Source: an uncultured Rhodocyclaceae bacterium
Lineage (GTDB): Bacteria; Pseudomonadota; Gammaproteobacteria; Burkholderiales; Rhodocyclaceae
Direction of reading: 5' to 3'
DNA length: 15,643 nucleotides
NCBI GenBank assembly: GCA_900549295.1
Contig: URNG01000077.1
Coordinates: 1 to 15,643, forward strand
This document shows positions 13,858 to 15,643 of this stretch, piece after piece. Both the position numbers and the translations under genes were made by a program. The notes under the pieces were generated by a model. It had not been told where the DNA came from and did not search any database. It saw only the letters and a program-made list of their open reading frames with translations. The number at the start of each line of letters is the position of its first letter. Positions within the stretch are counted from its first letter, which is position 1.

Positions 13858-14895
13858 ATGGCCCTGATTTCCCTGCGCCAGTTGCTCGACCACGCCGCCG
13901 AGCATCACTACGGACTGCCCGCTTTCAACGTCAATAATCTGGAGCAGATCCAGGCCATCATGCAGGCGGCGTCTGCCTGCGATGCGCCGGTGATCCTGCA
14001 AGCCTCCGCCGGCGCGCGCAAATACGCGGGCGAACCCTTCCTGCGCAAACTGGTGGAGGCGGCCATCGAGCAATATCCGGATATTCCGGTCTGCATGCAC
14101 CAGGATCACGGCACTTCGCCCGCGGTTTGCCTGCAGTCGATGAAAAGCGGTTTTTCCAGCGTGATGATGGATGGCTCGCTCGGTGAGGACGGCAAGACAC
14201 CTTCCTCCTACGCCTACAACGTCGAAGTGAGCCGTAAAGTGGCGGACATGGCGCATGCGCTCGGCGTCTCGGTGGAAGGCGAACTGGGCTGTCTGGGATC
14301 GCTGGAAACCGGCGAGGCGGGCGAGGAAGACGGCATCGGCGCCGCCGGCAAACTCGATCACGGGCAACTCCTGACCGACCCCGGCGAAGCCGCCGATTTC
14401 GTGGCAAGAACCGGCGTCGATGCGCTTGCCATTGCCATCGGCACCAGCCACGGCGCCTACAAATTCACCCGCCCGCCGACCGGCGACATTCTGGCGATCG
14501 AGCGCATCAAGGCCATTCATGCCCGCATTCCCGAGACCCATCTGGTGATGCACGGCTCATCCAGCGTGCCGCAGGAGTGGCTGCAAGTGATCCGCGAACA
14601 TGGTGGCGCGATCAAGGAAACCTACGGCGTGCCGGTGGCAGAAATCGTCGAAGGCATCCGCCACGGCGTGCGCAAGGTCAACATCGACACCGATATCCGC
14701 CTCGCCATGACCGGCGCCATGCGCCGTGCGATGGCCGAAAAACCCGGGGAATTCGACCCACGTGCCTTTCTCAAAGCCGCCGTCGGCGCCGCCCGCGAAC
14801 TCTGCCGATCCCGCTTCGAAGCCTTCGGCGCCGCCGGCCAGGCCAGCCGCATCAAGCCGCTACCGCTGGAAGTCATGGCGGCCCGTTATCGATGA
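13858..14895 (+). CDS. cbbA: Class II fructose-bisphosphate aldolase
   Basis: Zinc-dependent aldolase that joins dihydroxyacetone phosphate to glyceraldehyde-3-P (fructose-1,6-bisphosphate) or erythrose-4-P (sedoheptulose-1,7-bisphosphate) in the CBB cycle. The 345-residue length and sequence fit the CbbA/Fba subgroup common in autotrophic proteobacteria. Visible are PAFNVNN (21-27), the metal/active motif H81-Q-D83-H84-GTS, SVMMDGS (101-107), VEGELGCLGS, the phosphate loop IAIGTSHGAYKF, MHGSSSVP and KVNIDTDIRLA. ATG 13858 follows GAGGAAAAC and begins 11 bases after the gap stop; the longer open frame upstream overlaps gap and is rejected. It is the last gene of the rightward cbb operon, followed by a terminator. 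No oddities were found. Confidence 0.97.
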   Translation: MALISLRQLLDHAAEHHYGLPAFNVNNLEQIQAIMQAASACDAPVILQASAGARKYAGEPFLRKLVEAAIEQYPDIPVCMHQDHGTSPAVCLQSMKSGFSSVMMDGSLGEDGKTPSSYAYNVEVSRKVADMAHALGVSVEGELGCLGSLETGEAGEEDGIGAAGKLDHGQLLTDPGEAADFVARTGVDALAIAIGTSHGAYKFTRPPTGDILAIERIKAIHARIPETHLVMHGSSSVPQEWLQVIREHGGAIKETYGVPVAEIVEGIRHGVRKVNIDTDIRLAMTGAMRRAMAEKPGEFDPRAFLKAAVGAARELCRSRFEAFGAAGQASRIKPLPLEVMAARYR

Positions 14896-14933
14896 TTTTC
14901 TGAGCAACTCTGCACGGCCTTGCGCTGTTTCGA

Positions 14934-14956
14934 CCCCGTTCGCGGGGCCTTTTTTT
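14934..14956 (+). terminator. Rho-independent terminator of the cbbFPT-gap-cbbA operon
   Basis: CCCCG (14934-14938) and CGGGG (14943-14947) enclose a TTCG tetraloop, an especially stable loop, followed by CC and a seven-T tract (14950-14956). It lies 39 bases after the cbbA stop. Nothing else was recognised between here and the next coding region at 15046. Confidence 0.85.
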
Positions 14957-15045
14957 GCGCGCTTTGGGGCGTGGTCGCCGAAGCGGGTCAGATCGAAGGA
15001 GAGGCTGCTTGCGCTGCCTGTTGCTTGTGGTGAATACACCCAGGC

Positions 15046-15428
15046 TCAGGCGCGGAATTCGCCGCCATAACGAAAGGTTTCGCCGAACAGCGGATGGCGG
15101 ATGTGGAAATTCATGATGAAACGCTCGTCGTCGAGGGGTTTTTCGACGATCTCGGTATGCCCGAGCAGCAGCCATTCTGGCAGTGGCAGGCGCAGGGTGC
15201 CGAGTTTCAACTCGAAATGCTGGCCACGGTAATGCAGGCAGCCATTTTCGACCGAGACCGCCATGCACAGGCCGAGCAAGGGATTCACGTATTCGACCAG
15301 GCGATTGCTGCCGGCGTAGCGCCAATGGCTCCTGAAGACGATGCTCTGGCCGTCGGCGAAACGGATGTCACGGTGCCAGCGCTGGGTCAGGCCGTCGTTG
15401 TCCATCCGCTTGGCGACATGCGTCGGCA
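15046..15428 (-). CDS. DUF4166-like protein, C-terminal part only (5' end lost at an artefactual junction)
   Basis: About 127 residues are visible, from LPTHVAKRMDNDGLTQRW through WRYAGSNRLVEY and HPLFGETFRYGGEFRA to a TGA at 15048-15046. The pattern (RWHRDIRF, an LVEYVNPLLGL stretch, LPLPEWLLLG, a late HPLFG then YGG) fits the DUF4166 family, whose function is unknown to me. There is no membrane segment or signal in the visible part. The gene converges on the cbb operon, with its stop about 90 bases past the cbbA terminator. Upstream the frame runs into a G8C8 palindrome and then unrelated protease sequence, so the true N-terminus is not in the window. The family call is by eye and moderate. 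Confidence 0.6.
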
Positions 15429-15450
15429 GGGGGGGGCCCCCCCCGCCCCC
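15429..15450. repeat. G8C8 palindrome and C-run at a probable chimeric junction
   Basis: Eight Gs (15429-15436) directly followed by eight Cs (15437-15444), then G and five more Cs. A perfect homopolymer palindrome like this is unlikely as coding DNA. It looks like poly-G read tails joined to their reverse complement, or a ligation or assembly artefact. Confidence 0.7.
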
Positions 15451-15609
15451 GCAGAGGGCCGCGCCATCGATGACCGTGGGGACGCCCAGGGCGATGACCG
15501 GCACGCCAAGCGTCCGGGCGTTGACTGCCTTGCGGTGATTGCCTACGCCGCTGCCGGGGATCAGGCCCGTGTCCCCCAGCTGCACGGTGGCACACAGCCG
15601 GTGACGGCT
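15451..15609 (-). pseudogene. gpr: Fragment of a Firmicutes germination protease (GPR)
   Basis: Fifty-three codons on the minus strand read SRHRLCATVQLGDTGL, then IPGSGVGNHRKAVNART and LGVPVIALGVPTVIDGAAL. The DTG-PGSGVGN-RK and TLGVPVIA-GVPTV-D motifs are those of GPR, the protease that degrades small acid-soluble proteins during spore germination in Bacilli and Clostridia. Betaproteobacteria do not form such spores. Both sides end in homopolymer runs (G8C8 on one, G9 on the other). It stays in frame with the DUF4166-like part, but that is probably chance. Most likely contaminating sequence at a contig end; transfer of a gene fragment is the less likely alternative. Confidence 0.75.
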
Positions 15610-15643
15610 GGGGGGGGGCCGCGGGGCGACGGCCGCCCTGCTG
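15610..15643. other. Low-complexity right edge
   Basis: A nine-G run (15610-15618) followed by 25 GC-rich bases. Reading the GPR frame across the run gives prolines and no protease match, so the run is either another junction or a homopolymer-length error. No function is assigned. Confidence 0.5.

Noticed and set aside
15046..15585. A 179-codon GPR-DUF4166 fusion protein
   Set aside because: The two parts come from unrelated lineages and meet at a G8C8 palindrome; the open frame across it is most likely accidental.
1..15643. CRISPR arrays, insertion sequences, phage genes or riboswitches
   Set aside because: No regularly spaced repeats, transposase or integrase motifs, or recognisable riboswitch cores were seen in any spacer.

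Overview
The window reads as a piece of a GC-rich betaproteobacterial chromosome from an organism able to fix CO2 through the Calvin-Benson-Bassham (CBB) cycle with a form II RuBisCO. The lineage call rests on the style of HrcA, DksA, tRNA-Pro and the CBB proteins. A Rhodocyclales- or Nitrosomonadales-like host would fit, but genus cannot be settled from the sequence alone. Both edges cut genes, and the last ~200 bases look artefactual, so the window may be a whole metagenomic contig.

Layout, left to right. Positions 1-266 hold the 5' part of hrcA (minus strand). Divergent from it is a 685-residue membrane diguanylate cyclase (418-2475) with a periplasmic CxxCH haem-type sensor, two PAS domains and an intact GGDEF domain. 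It converges on dksA (minus), with a shared hairpin terminator between them. A tRNA-Pro(UGG) with its own promoter and terminator follows, then a REP-like inverted repeat at the 3' end of ppc (PEP carboxylase, minus).

Positions 6354-14895 are the autotrophy core. Two transcription units diverge from a ~200 bp control region (8559-8762). Leftward: cbbY (sugar-bisphosphate phosphatase) and cbbM (form II RuBisCO), ending at a terminator, with ppc beyond in the same direction. Rightward: cbbF (fructose-1,6-bisphosphatase), cbbP (phosphoribulokinase), cbbT (transketolase), gap (GAPDH) and cbbA (class II aldolase), ending at a UUCG-loop terminator. RuBisCO makes 3-phosphoglycerate from ribulose bisphosphate and CO2. 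GAPDH, aldolase, FBPase and transketolase reduce and rearrange it, and phosphoribulokinase remakes the acceptor. CbbY probably removes inhibitory misfire products, and PEP carboxylase adds anaplerotic carbon fixation. No cbbR regulator, cbbQ/cbbO activase or carboxysome genes are in view.

The right edge (15046-15643) holds the C-terminal part of a DUF4166-like protein joined, through a G8C8 palindrome, to about 160 bases that encode part of a germination protease (GPR) of spore-forming Firmicutes. This is best read as a chimeric assembly or contamination, not a real fusion gene. I found no convincing new biological system. The points most worth following are the haem-linked cyclase, the divergent cbb control region, the odd 3' end of cbbY and the chimeric contig end.
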